Assembly (NCBI RefSeq): GCF_006716865.1
Contig: NZ_VFPT01000001.1
Span: forward strand, 1,483,001 to 1,547,000
Source: Roseinatronobacter monicus
GTDB lineage: Bacteria; Pseudomonadota; Alphaproteobacteria; Rhodobacterales; Rhodobacteraceae
Reading direction: 5' to 3'
Length of the DNA: 64,000 nt
The notes beneath the pieces were generated by a model. It was not told the DNA's origin, searched no databases, and saw only the letters and a program-made list of their open reading frames with translations. Shown piece after piece: positions 27,694 to 36,381 of this stretch. A program made the position numbers and the translations under genes. Numbering within the stretch: the first letter of the stretch is position 1; every line of letters starts with the position of its first letter.

Positions 27694-28476
27694 ATGAACG
27701 ACAACATGACGCAGCGGGCACATCTGCCCCCCTCGGAAATACCAGAACCCCAGACAATCAAGATCCAGGATTTGCGCGCAATCTTGCAAGCGGGTCTGCG
27801 CGATTTTCTGCGCGCGCCGGTCTATGGGATTGCATTCTCGCTGGTCTATGTGCTGGGCGGGCTGATCTTATATGCGATCTTTCTCGCCTCTGGACAAAGC
27901 TGGTGGTTCATCCCGATTGCGGTGGGGTTTCCGCTTCTGGCCCCGTTCGCGGCGACAGGGTTTTATGAGGTCAGCCGCCGACTTGAGCAGGGCGCGCCGC
28001 TAAGTTGGTCTGCGGTGGCGGGATGTGTGCTGGCGCAAAAAGACCGCCAAATCCCCTCGATGGCTATGGTCATCATGCTGGCGTTCATGTTTTGGGTGTT
28101 TGTCGCGCATACGATCTTTGCGCTGTTCTTCGGGCTGCAACCTATCACCAGCTCGACCACGGATATGCTGCTGTCTGGACCGGGGCTGATGATGTTGCTG
28201 GTTGGCGGCACAATCGGGGGCGTGATGGCGGCTGTGTTATTCGCGCTGACGGTCATCTCTTTGCCACTGCTGCTGGACCGCGAACTGGACTTCATTACTG
28301 CAATGATCACATCTTTCAGCGTTGTCATGAAGAATTTTGGCACGATGGTTGTGTGGGCGGGGCTGATTGCGGCGCTCTTGTTCATCGGGATGGTGCCCTT
28401 GTTTCTGGGCTTGTTCGTGATCTTGCCCGTTCTGGGACATGCAACATGGCACCTCTATCGGCGCGCGCTGCCCTAA
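27694..28476 (+). CDS. DUF2189 family membrane protein
   Basis: A 260-residue inner-membrane protein with about six helices. After a polar N-terminus (IKIQDLRAILQAGLRDFLRAPVYG), which matches the DUF2189 family, come hydrophobic pairs including WWFIPIAVGFPLLAPFAATG and a C-terminal LGLFVILPVLGHATWHLYRR. The family's function is unknown. GGAGG lies 5 bases before the ATG. No clear operon partner. Confidence 0.82.
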   Translation: MNDNMTQRAHLPPSEIPEPQTIKIQDLRAILQAGLRDFLRAPVYGIAFSLVYVLGGLILYAIFLASGQSWWFIPIAVGFPLLAPFAATGFYEVSRRLEQGAPLSWSAVAGCVLAQKDRQIPSMAMVIMLAFMFWVFVAHTIFALFFGLQPITSSTTDMLLSGPGLMMLLVGGTIGGVMAAVLFALTVISLPLLLDRELDFITAMITSFSVVMKNFGTMVVWAGLIAALLFIGMVPLFLGLFVILPVLGHATWHLYRRALP

Positions 28477-28597
28477 GCGACAGGGATCAATCTGAAAAAC
28501 ATCGCCCCGCTGGCAGATCAATGCCTTGGATTGTGGTCTGCGGGGCTGGACACTGCGCGCGGCAAAGGGCAATCTGACCCCAAAGAGGGAGTATGTT

Positions 28598-29044
28598 ATG
28601 CCCGCAACAACAGCAACGCGTCGCAGTTTTTTTGTTACAGTATTTGGGGTCATCGGAACGCTTTGGTTCGCCGTTCACGCGGTTGAATATGTCTATGCGC
28701 GGTACGCCACGCTGGAAGCCAGCTTTCCGTTACCCGCCCCCCTCGGACTGTCCGGGGTGTTTGAGGCAATGCCAGCTTGGGCAGGGATTGCGCTGACTGT
28801 AACGATCTGGCTGGGTTTTCTGGGCGCATTTCTGCTGCTGCTTGGCGACAAGGCTTCGGTTTTGATCCTGTCCTTCACATTGCTGGCAACGCTGGTCGCA
28901 CTCACTTGGGCCGGTATAGCATTTTTTGAAGGGATTCATGATGTTGCCGGGCTACAGCCGCTGATGTTCCTTGGCAGCCAGACGGCAATGACATTCGGTT
29001 TGTGGTTGTATTCCCGAACTGCAAAACGGTATCAGACCATCTGA
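28598..29044 (+). CDS. Hypothetical four-helix membrane protein
   Basis: A 148-residue protein with four predicted transmembrane helices (about 11-31, 49-69, 75-99 and 115-139) and a short basic tail. No domain is recognised. ATG 28598 is chosen because AGGGAG lies about 8 bases upstream. In-frame codons before it are unlikely coding. It lies 121 bases after the DUF2189 gene and could be co-transcribed. Confidence 0.65.
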   Translation: MPATTATRRSFFVTVFGVIGTLWFAVHAVEYVYARYATLEASFPLPAPLGLSGVFEAMPAWAGIALTVTIWLGFLGAFLLLLGDKASVLILSFTLLATLVALTWAGIAFFEGIHDVAGLQPLMFLGSQTAMTFGLWLYSRTAKRYQTI

Positions 29045-29059
29045 ATATGCTTTAATTTA

Positions 29060-29076
29060 TGCGCCTGTCAGGCGCA
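29060..29076. repeat. Palindrome upstream of cysK
   Basis: TGCGCCTG-T-CAGGCGCA is a perfect 8+1+8 inverted repeat between the membrane protein gene and the cysteine synthase gene, 64 bases before the latter. It may be an operator or a short hairpin (stem GCGCC, loop TGTCA). No T-run follows. Confidence 0.45.
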
Positions 29077-29140
29077 GGGTTGCGATTGTAATTTTGGGCG
29101 CAGTGCCTCAGGTTTGCGCTTGGCCAGACCGGAGTATCAG

Positions 29141-30172
29141 ATGAAACGCCACGCGAATCTATCGGACGCAATCGGCAACACGCCCCTTATCCGGCTGAAC
29201 AAGGCCAGCGATGCCACCGGCTGCGAGATTTTGGGCAAGGCGGAGTTCCTGAATCCGGGGCAATCCGTCAAGGATCGTGCGGCGCTGTATATTATCCGCG
29301 ACGCAGTGGCGCGCGGTGAATTGCGCCCCGGCGGCACAATTGTTGAGGGGACGGCGGGCAATACTGGCATTGGCCTGGCACTTGTCGGCGCGTCGCTGGG
29401 CTTTCGCACTGTGATCGTCATTCCCAAAACCCAAAGTCAGGAAAAGAAGGACATGCTGCGGCTGGCCGGCGCGGAGTTGGTCGAAGTGCCTGCTGCGCCT
29501 TACCGCAACCCCAACAATTATGTCCGCTATTCTGGCCGTCTTGCGGCGGCACTGGCCAAGACCGAACCGAATGGTGCGATCTGGGCCAATCAGTTTGACA
29601 ATGTCGCCAATCGTCAGGCGCATCTGGAAATGACCGGGCCGGAAATCTGGGAACAGACAGATGGCAAGGTTAATGGATTTATTTGCGCGGTCGGATCAGG
29701 CGGCACGCTTGCAGGTGTGGCGCAAGCGCTGCAACCCAAAGGCGTCAAGATGGGACTTGCAGACCCGATGGGCGCCGCGCTTTACAGTTTCTACACCTCT
29801 GGCGAGTTCAAATCTGAGGGTGACTCGATCACCGAAGGTATCGGGCAGGGGCGTATCACGGCCAATCTGGAAGGGTTTACGCCTGATTTCTGCGCCCGCA
29901 TCCCTGATGACGAAGCGCTGCCCATTGTCTTTGATCTGCTGGCCGAGGAAGGGCTGTGCCTTGGCGGCTCGTCCGGGATCAATGTCGCGGGTGCGATCCG
30001 CATGGCGCGTGAGATGGGGCCGGGGCACACCATTGTGACGATCCTGTGCGACTATGGCACGCGCTATCAGTCCAAGCTGTTCAATCCTGAATTCCTGCAC
30101 AGCAAGGGGCTGCCGGTTCCAGACTGGATGGCGCGCGCACCGCGAGAGATGCCGGATGTTTTCGAGGCATAA
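29141..30172 (+). CDS. cysK: Cysteine synthase A (O-acetylserine sulfhydrylase)
   Basis: PLP enzyme that makes cysteine from O-acetylserine and sulfide. It has 343 residues, about 20 longer than E. coli CysK. Motifs: IGNTPLIRLN, the PLP lysine in NPGQSVKDRAA (about residue 42), the phosphate/substrate loop EGTAGNTGIGLA (TSGNTG in most relatives), VGSGGTLAG binding the PLP phosphate, and GGSSGINVAGA. The TAGNTG form and extra length mark a variant within the family, but all PLP contacts are present. ATG 29141 is chosen from the conserved N-terminus. Its end overlaps the next gene by 17 bases. Confidence 0.9.
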   Translation: MKRHANLSDAIGNTPLIRLNKASDATGCEILGKAEFLNPGQSVKDRAALYIIRDAVARGELRPGGTIVEGTAGNTGIGLALVGASLGFRTVIVIPKTQSQEKKDMLRLAGAELVEVPAAPYRNPNNYVRYSGRLAAALAKTEPNGAIWANQFDNVANRQAHLEMTGPEIWEQTDGKVNGFICAVGSGGTLAGVAQALQPKGVKMGLADPMGAALYSFYTSGEFKSEGDSITEGIGQGRITANLEGFTPDFCARIPDDEALPIVFDLLAEEGLCLGGSSGINVAGAIRMAREMGPGHTIVTILCDYGTRYQSKLFNPEFLHSKGLPVPDWMARAPREMPDVFEA

Positions 30173-32636
30173 CTCCCTGACACTTCCTACCGTTGCTCGG
30201 ACGCTGTTGCTGGTGCTGGCAATGGCCTTTTGCGCTGTTGGCGTGCATCCGACAGCGGCGGTCGCGCAATCCACGCAGCAAAACTCTGCGCCCAATTATG
30301 ATGAATGGCGCAGCTTTGCAGAGCGCGCAGAGCGCCTGATAGACCTGCAATTCACAAGTGACGAAGTTCTGACCGATATCCGCGCTGAACTGGTCGGTTT
30401 CCGCAGCCGCTTTCTAAGCGCGCAGGATGCAAATGCTGGCCGGATTGCGACTGTGCGTGAACAAATCTCTGCACTTGGCCCGCCGCCCGAAGACGGTGCC
30501 ACCGAGGCAGAGGAGGTTGCCGCGCGCCGGGCAGAGTTGAACGAGCAGTTGACGCAACTGCAAGCGCCGGGCATCGCGGCACAAGAAGCGTTTCGCCGGG
30601 CAGACGGGCTAATCCGCCAGATTGATCTTATAACGCGCGAGCGTCAGGCCGAAGCATTGCTGACACTCTGGCCCTCGCCCCTCAATCCGGTGAATTGGGT
30701 TGCGGCGGCAGATTCGATCTGGGGAACTGCGTTCACTTTGGGCACGCAGGTCAGCGGCGCGCTCGAAGACCCGGGACATCTGCGCGAGTTCCGCTCGAAC
30801 CTGCCAATTGTGGGTGTCATGATCCTGATTGCAGCGTTTGTTTTGCTGCGGGGGCGCGGCTGGATCGAACGCCTTGTCGGTCGCCTGCTGGATGAGGGGG
30901 CAGACCGCAAGAGCAAGCGCCTTCTGGCACAGATCATGTCGCTGACGCAGATATTGGTGCCGGTCGCGGCTGTGGCCGCACTCAGCACTGCGTTGGTGCT
31001 CACCTCGCTTACCGGTGAGATCGGGGCAGACCTTGCAACCGCCCTTGTTCAAGCAGGGATCGGCTATTTCACGGCCCGCTGGGCAGGGCGCCAGTTGTTT
31101 CCCGTGCACGAGTCCAAGCGCGCGCCTTTGCAATTGCCCGCACCGCGCCGCCGCGAAGGACGGCTGATGGCGAACCTTGCAGGGTTGTTCATTGGGCTGA
31201 ATGTTATTCTTGGCACGTTGTTCGACCCCACGCGCCAGTCTGATGCCGCCAATGCAGTTATCGCCTTTCCGTTGATGGTGCTGGCCGGGGTGGTTCTGTT
31301 CCGCCTTGGGGCGCTGTTATCCATGCACTGGCGACTGTTGACCGCAGACATCGCAGAGATGCGGTTTTTCGACCGCATTATCGGTGTGCTGGGCAAACTG
31401 GCAATGGCGATTGGTATTGGCGCGCCTGTCATTGCGGCAGTGGGCTATGTGCAAGCGGCGCAAGCGCTTCTGTACCCCTCTATTGTATCGCTGGGTCTGA
31501 TCACGGTGCTGGTGTTCGTGACGCAAGTGGTTGATGACCTGTATGACAGCTTGACCGGCCGCAGCCCGGATGACCCGGATGCCTTGCTTCCTGCGCTGAT
31601 CGGCTTTGGCGTTGTGCTGGTGTCGCTGCCGGTTTTCGCAATGATCTGGGGTGTTCGTGGAACGCAATTGCTGGAAGTGTGGCAATTGCTCCGCGAGGGG
31701 TTCCGGCTGGGGGATACGCGCATATCCCCGACCAATATTCTGAGTTTCTTGATCGTTTTCTCGATTGGCTTTCTTGCGACGCGCATGGTGCAGGGCGCGC
31801 TTGGCAGCACTGTGTTGCCCAAGACCAAGATCGACAAGGGCGGACAAAAGGCCATCATCTCGGGGACGGGCTATTTCGGGATAATGATGGCGGCGCTTAT
31901 TGCCATCTCGACTGCGGGGATTGATCTGTCAGGGCTGGCGCTTGTGGCAGGCGCGCTGTCGGTCGGCATTGGCTTTGGTCTGCAAAACATTGTGTCGAAC
32001 TTTATATCCGGGCTGATCTTGTTGATTGAACGCCCTGTCGCAGAAGGCGACTGGATCGAAGTGGGCAGCACTATGGGGACTGTGCGCTCGATCTCGGTGC
32101 GCTCGACCATCATCGAGACATTTGACCGCACCGATGTAATCGTGCCCAACTCGGACCTGATTTCGGGAACTGTCACGAACTGGACGCGTCACAACTCGCT
32201 TGGACGTATCATCATTCCGGTGGGCGTGGCCTACGGGTCGGATACGCGCAAAGTGGCGCGCATTCTCAAGGAAATCGGCGATGCCGAACCGCTTGCGCTG
32301 ATTGACCCGGAACCGCAGGTCCATTTTGTAGATTTCGGCGGTGATTCACTTGATTTCGAATTGCGCCTTGTGCTGAGTGATGTTGGCTTCGGGCTGTCGG
32401 TGCGCACGGAATTGCGCCACCAGATCGCAGAACGGTTCAAGGAAGAGGGGATTGAGATTCCCTTTGCACAGCGCGACATCTGGTTGCGCAACCCAGAAGC
32501 CTTGCGCGGAGAGGCACCGTCCCCAGAACCCTCAGAGCCACGCGATCCACGCGACGCACATGCGCGCACAAAGATGCGCTATGACGAGATATCGGACGGT
32601 GATTCAGGCGATGGTGACGGGGATGGTGGGCGATAA
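30156..32636 (+). CDS. Large MscS-type mechanosensitive channel protein (DUF3772-like N-terminus)
   Basis: An 826-residue inner-membrane protein. A signal peptide (LLLVLAMAFCAVGVHPTAAVAQ) is followed by a periplasmic helical domain (about 45-205) resembling DUF3772, several transmembrane segments, and the MscS core (about 580-760), with the pore helix ALVAGALSVGIGFGLQNIVSNF and beta domain VAEGDWIEVGSTMGTV. It should act as a tension-gated safety valve, like the large MscK/YbdG relatives. The C-terminus is a charged tail ending in a DG repeat. ATG 30156 lies inside the cysK end, so the genes are coupled. Confidence 0.88.
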   Translation: MFSRHNSLTLPTVARTLLLVLAMAFCAVGVHPTAAVAQSTQQNSAPNYDEWRSFAERAERLIDLQFTSDEVLTDIRAELVGFRSRFLSAQDANAGRIATVREQISALGPPPEDGATEAEEVAARRAELNEQLTQLQAPGIAAQEAFRRADGLIRQIDLITRERQAEALLTLWPSPLNPVNWVAAADSIWGTAFTLGTQVSGALEDPGHLREFRSNLPIVGVMILIAAFVLLRGRGWIERLVGRLLDEGADRKSKRLLAQIMSLTQILVPVAAVAALSTALVLTSLTGEIGADLATALVQAGIGYFTARWAGRQLFPVHESKRAPLQLPAPRRREGRLMANLAGLFIGLNVILGTLFDPTRQSDAANAVIAFPLMVLAGVVLFRLGALLSMHWRLLTADIAEMRFFDRIIGVLGKLAMAIGIGAPVIAAVGYVQAAQALLYPSIVSLGLITVLVFVTQVVDDLYDSLTGRSPDDPDALLPALIGFGVVLVSLPVFAMIWGVRGTQLLEVWQLLREGFRLGDTRISPTNILSFLIVFSIGFLATRMVQGALGSTVLPKTKIDKGGQKAIISGTGYFGIMMAALIAISTAGIDLSGLALVAGALSVGIGFGLQNIVSNFISGLILLIERPVAEGDWIEVGSTMGTVRSISVRSTIIETFDRTDVIVPNSDLISGTVTNWTRHNSLGRIIIPVGVAYGSDTRKVARILKEIGDAEPLALIDPEPQVHFVDFGGDSLDFELRLVLSDVGFGLSVRTELRHQIAERFKEEGIEIPFAQRDIWLRNPEALRGEAPSPEPSEPRDPRDAHARTKMRYDEISDGDSGDGDGDGGR

Positions 32637-32642
32637 TCGGGG

Positions 32643-32682
32643 GCAGCTTGTGCCAGATCAAGGCCAGCATATGGCAAGCTGC
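32643..32682 (+). repeat. Imperfect stem-loop after the MscS-type gene
   Basis: GCAGCTTGTGCCA (32643-32655) pairs with TGGCAAGCTGC (32672-32682) apart from a 2-base bulge. No T-run follows, so a terminator role is doubtful. It lies 6 bases after the channel gene's stop. Confidence 0.35.
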
Positions 32683-32720
32683 TAGACTGGGGCGCAGGAC
32701 TGGAAAAAGAGGAGTCGTCC

Positions 32721-32963
32721 ATGTCGCATACCCCCCATGAACTGGCAGAAGAATTCCCGCTCGCGGTTGAAATGATACACAAGCTGAAGCTTGAAAATGC
32801 ACATTTCGTCCGCCTTTCGGAAGAATATCACGACATCAATCGTGCAATCCACCGGGCTGAAACCTTGGTAGAGCCGGTCTCGGATATGCATGAAACCGAG
32901 ATGCGCCGTAAACGATTGGCACTGAAAGACGAAATCGCGGCCATGCTTGCAAGCGCTGGCTGA
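32721..32963 (+). CDS. YdcH/DUF465 family small protein
   Basis: An 80-residue, mostly helical cytoplasmic protein. The sequence HELAEEFPLAVEMIHKLKLE ... RLSEEYHDINRAIHRAE ... LKDEIAAML is typical of the YdcH (DUF465) family, which forms short coiled coils and has no assigned function. GAGGAG lies 6 bases before the ATG. Monocistronic or at the end of the channel transcript. Confidence 0.9.
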   Translation: MSHTPHELAEEFPLAVEMIHKLKLENAHFVRLSEEYHDINRAIHRAETLVEPVSDMHETEMRRKRLALKDEIAAMLASAG

Positions 32964-32970
32964 CACCAAC

Positions 32971-33005
32971 AGCGACGGCGCACGCGGCTTGGCTGCGCTG
33001 TCGTT
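32971..33005. terminator. Probable bidirectional terminator between ydcH-like and uspA-like genes
   Basis: AGCGACGGCGCA (32971-32982) and TGCGCTGTCGTT (32994-33005) pair as a 12-base stem with two G-U pairs around an 11-base loop. A third T follows on the plus strand. It lies between two convergent genes and touches the universal stress protein stop codon. Confidence 0.55.
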
Positions 33006-33466
33006 TACCCTTTCGAGATGGCTTCGAGCCTGTCGCGCGACATCTCGCCCGGCACAATGGTGATCGGGATTGGCAGACTGCCCGAATTGCGCGACATTTG
33101 CGTCACAAGGGGGCCGGGCGAGCTGCCTTCTGTGCCCGCTCCAAGCACCAGAATGCCGATCTCTTTATCCTCGTTGATTTGTCCGAGTATCTCGTCCACA
33201 GGTTCGCCCTCGCGGATGACAAGTTCGGGGTTCACGCCCTGCCGGTCGCGCATCCATTTTGCGAAAACTTCAAAATGGGCCTCGATCCGTTCGCGTGCCT
33301 CGGCGCGCATCAGGTCTGCGACACCGATCCAGCCCTGAAATTCGTCGGGCGTGATGATCGACAATATCTGCACTTTTGCGCCTGTTTGCGCTGCACGCAA
33401 TGCAGCAAAGCGCATGGCATTCAAGCATTCACGACTGTCATCCAGAATGACAAGAAATTTGCGCAT
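33005..33466 (-). CDS. Universal stress protein (UspA family)
   Basis: A 153-residue single-domain Usp protein with a Rossmann-like fold. The start KFLVILDDSRECLNAMRFAA holds the conserved aspartate, and the C-terminal nucleotide-binding pattern GxxG-9-GS is seen as LGAGTEGSSPGPLVTQM. It probably binds ATP. The physiological role is unknown. GGAGAG precedes the ATG. It converges on the YdcH gene and is 95 bases downstream of the response regulator on the same strand. Confidence 0.9.
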   Translation of the reverse strand: MRKFLVILDDSRECLNAMRFAALRAAQTGAKVQILSIITPDEFQGWIGVADLMRAEARERIEAHFEVFAKWMRDRQGVNPELVIREGEPVDEILGQINEDKEIGILVLGAGTEGSSPGPLVTQMSRNSGSLPIPITIVPGEMSRDRLEAISKG

Positions 33467-33561
33467 TGTCTCTCCGCTTGCTGCCGCAATGGGATCATCT
33501 TGGCCAAAAGCAGCGCCAGTGTAAACAAAAAGCCATCGCGGGCGGGCCTATCGCCGCCGCG

Positions 33562-34266
33562 TCATCCCCAAGTCACATCGCCCAGAAAGATATAGCCCGC
33601 TCCGTAGATCGTCTTGATCAGGCGCGGGTTGCGCGGGTCTTCGTTCAGCTTGGTGCGCAGGCGCGAAATGCGCACATCCATCGCGCGGTCAAAGCTTTCG
33701 CCCGCCGCCCCGCCCAAGGCATCCAGCATCTGGTTGCGCGAAATCAGGCGTTTCGGGCTGTCCAGAAACAGGCGCAGCACCTCGCCTTCGGCATGGCTGA
33801 TCGGGATTTCCTTTGCGTCGGAATCGATCAGCACATAACGGTCAAATTCGGCGGTCCAGCCATTGAACTGCGCGCGGGCGTTGCGGGCCTCTGGCTGGGT
33901 GCCGGGCTTGCGCAATCGCGCACGAATGCGGGCGACCACCTCGGCGGGATCAAACGGCTTGATGATGTAGTCATCCGCGCCCAGCTCTAACCCGGTCACG
34001 CGGTCTTGCACCTGTGCGCGGCCAGAAATGATGATGATTGTGGCACCCGATTCCAGCGCCAAACGGTGCACCAACGCCAGCCCGTCGCGGTCGGGCAGAC
34101 CCAGATCGACAAGGCAGACATCGGGTGTGGTCCGTTTCAAGGCGGCTTCAAACTCCATCGCGCGCGCATAGGTGGTGGTGTGAAAACCCGCTTCTTGCAA
34201 GGCGGTTGACAAGACCTGCCGGATTTCAGGTTCATCATCCAGAATGGCGATATGCGGAATGCTCAT
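33562..34266 (-). CDS. OmpR-type response regulator
   Basis: A 234-residue transcription factor. The receiver domain (about 5-118) has the acidic pocket DDE (10-12), phospho-acceptor D54 in CLVDLGLP and K103 in YIIKPF. The winged-helix DNA-binding domain (about 135-230) has RLISRNQMLDAL, RAMDVRISRLRTKL and IKTIYGAGYIF. It overlaps the kinase gene by 4 bases, so they form a cognate pair. Target genes are not evident. The divergent transport cluster beyond the kinase is a candidate. Confidence 0.93.
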   Translation of the reverse strand: MSIPHIAILDDEPEIRQVLSTALQEAGFHTTTYARAMEFEAALKRTTPDVCLVDLGLPDRDGLALVHRLALESGATIIIISGRAQVQDRVTGLELGADDYIIKPFDPAEVVARIRARLRKPGTQPEARNARAQFNGWTAEFDRYVLIDSDAKEIPISHAEGEVLRLFLDSPKRLISRNQMLDALGGAAGESFDRAMDVRISRLRTKLNEDPRNPRLIKTIYGAGYIFLGDVTWG

Positions 34267-36191
34267 GCGATGATCTCCAGGGCGGCACGCAATTCATGCA
34301 GCGTAAAGGGTTTTGCAAGAACCGGAAATTCCTTGGCAGCTTCGCGGTGGAGCGGGTCGCCCTTGGGCAGCGCTGTCATCAGGTGCAATCGCGTCATGCC
34401 CTGCTTACGGCACGCGCGCAACAGATCAAGCCCCGACCCTGCGCCAACCAGATTGATATCGGACAACACCAACCCAAGGCCGGGCAGGTCCAGCAGCCCC
34501 ATCGCCTCGTCATGGCTGGTCGCCTCGATCACACTATGCCCAAGGGCGCACAGCATTTCGCGCACGCTTTCGCGGATTGCGACTGTATCCTCGACCAGCA
34601 ACACCAGTTCGGGCGCGTCCGTGGTGATGATCGGGGCGGCAGGTTTGAAGGGCAGCCGCAAGGTTACTTCGCCCCCGCCAGCGGCGCGATTGGCCAGCCG
34701 CACTGTGCCACCCGACAGCGTGATCTGGTCATAGACCATCGCCAGCCCAAGGCCAGAGCCTTCGCCCCCCTTGGTGGTGAAAAACGGGTCCAGCCCCTTG
34801 TCGAGCGCCATATCGCTAAACCCCGTTCCGGTATCTTCGACGCGCAATTCCAACCATGTGTCGCTAACCCGCCGACCAGATAATGTGATTTCGCCTGCAC
34901 TTGTGCCCAACGCGTCACGCGCATTCAGGATAAGGTTCAGCAACGAATCCTGCAACGCGCCCTGATCCAGCATCAGCAAGGGCAACTCGTCACATAGCAT
35001 GACATTCAGCCGGATACTTGCTGGCAGCGACGGGCGGGCCATCACTTGCAGATCGTCCAGCAGGGCGGCCAGATTGGTGGGTTGGGGGTGCATCTCGCGG
35101 TGCCCAGATATGGTAGCGATCCGTTCCAGCAGCACACCGCCACGGCGCGCAGCGGCAATAGTCGATTGTGCAATCTGTGCAATCTCCGGGGGCAGGGGGG
35201 CACGGCGGGCAAGCTGGCCTTGCAGCCCCAAAATGATGGTCAGCAGATTGCCAAAATCATGCGCCAGACCGGAAGAGAGTTGCGCGGCCAGTTCGCGTTT
35301 GCGCGTTTGCGCCAAGGTTGCGCGCGCCTGCGTTTCCTCGGTCACATCCATAGACATGACATAGATTCCGTTTATCGGCCCGTCATCGACCTGATCGGGT
35401 GTCAGCGACAGGCGGATACGGCGGCCGCTTTCATCATGCGTGAATTCATGCACCGAGTTTTCGCCCTGCAATGCACGGTCCAGCCAAAGGCCGATCTTGT
35501 CATAGACGGCCCCCATGACCTCGCGCACTGTCAGCCCGACAATGTTTTGCGGCAACCCCGGAAACACCGATGACAGACGTCGGTTGGAGAAAGTGTAGCG
35601 CAGATTGCGGTCCAGATGGGCAATATGGGCAGGCATCATTTCGGTGGTCAGGCGCGTGCGGGCTTCCATCTCGGTCAGCTCGCGCTTGGCCTGTTCCAAT
35701 GCGGCATTCGAGGCTGCCAATGCGCGGTTGGTCTGCGCCAGTCGTCGGGTATGGGCGAGCACTTCGCCTGACAATTCTTCGGAATGGGCCTGCAACAGCC
35801 GTTCTTGCAGCTTCACTTCGGTGATGTCGGTATAGACGGTCACCCAGCCGCCCTGCGGAAGGGGTGCGCCCTCGACACTGATCCAGCGGCCATTCGCGCG
35901 CTCGCGTTCCATATAGTGGGGGACAAAGGCGCGCGCGGCCTCAACACGAACGCGGACGGCTTCGGCCTCATCGTCAACCTGTCCGTATTCCCCGCAACTG
36001 ACCAGATGGCGGATGGTCTGCTCGAACTCCGCGCCCGGCTGCACCAGATGGTCGGGCAAGCCGAACATTTCCTGATAGCGCCGGTTGCTGACCGACAGGC
36101 GCAGATCTTTGTCGAAGATCGACAGCGCCTGCTGGATCATGTTCAGCCCCGCCCCCATCAGCTTGATGCGGGTTTCCTCCGATATTGACAT
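34263..36191 (-). CDS. PAS-domain hybrid sensor histidine kinase
   Basis: A 642-residue soluble kinase with no transmembrane segment. Order: PAS (about 12-125), a coiled-coil linker (about 127-180), PAS (about 182-285), a HisKA-like domain with H311 in GLAHDFGNLL, and a HATPase domain with N423 (LILNARDAL), DTGTGF (453-458) and GEGSGLGLAM. The C-terminal receiver domain (about 528-642) has D578. It probably senses a cytoplasmic ligand through the PAS domains and relays to the paired regulator. GGAAGGAG lies before ATG 36191. It is divergent from the acyl-CoA synthetase-like gene. Confidence 0.92.
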   Translation of the reverse strand: MSISEETRIKLMGAGLNMIQQALSIFDKDLRLSVSNRRYQEMFGLPDHLVQPGAEFEQTIRHLVSCGEYGQVDDEAEAVRVRVEAARAFVPHYMERERANGRWISVEGAPLPQGGWVTVYTDITEVKLQERLLQAHSEELSGEVLAHTRRLAQTNRALAASNAALEQAKRELTEMEARTRLTTEMMPAHIAHLDRNLRYTFSNRRLSSVFPGLPQNIVGLTVREVMGAVYDKIGLWLDRALQGENSVHEFTHDESGRRIRLSLTPDQVDDGPINGIYVMSMDVTEETQARATLAQTRKRELAAQLSSGLAHDFGNLLTIILGLQGQLARRAPLPPEIAQIAQSTIAAARRGGVLLERIATISGHREMHPQPTNLAALLDDLQVMARPSLPASIRLNVMLCDELPLLMLDQGALQDSLLNLILNARDALGTSAGEITLSGRRVSDTWLELRVEDTGTGFSDMALDKGLDPFFTTKGGEGSGLGLAMVYDQITLSGGTVRLANRAAGGGEVTLRLPFKPAAPIITTDAPELVLLVEDTVAIRESVREMLCALGHSVIEATSHDEAMGLLDLPGLGLVLSDINLVGAGSGLDLLRACRKQGMTRLHLMTALPKGDPLHREAAKEFPVLAKPFTLHELRAALEIIA

Positions 36192-36381
36192 GGCGGTGCT
36201 CCTTCCCCCGGCCCTGATGCTAGACTGCCGGTGCCTGTCGGAAAAGCCCTGAAGAGAGCGCGTTACAATTCGTAAGGATTGCGCAAAACTACGGCAAGAA
36301 TCACCGCGCTTGATGGCGCACAGGGAGAGTGCGGCGCAGTGGGACTGTGCCACACAGATGACGCCAAGAGGAGGAGGCCAC

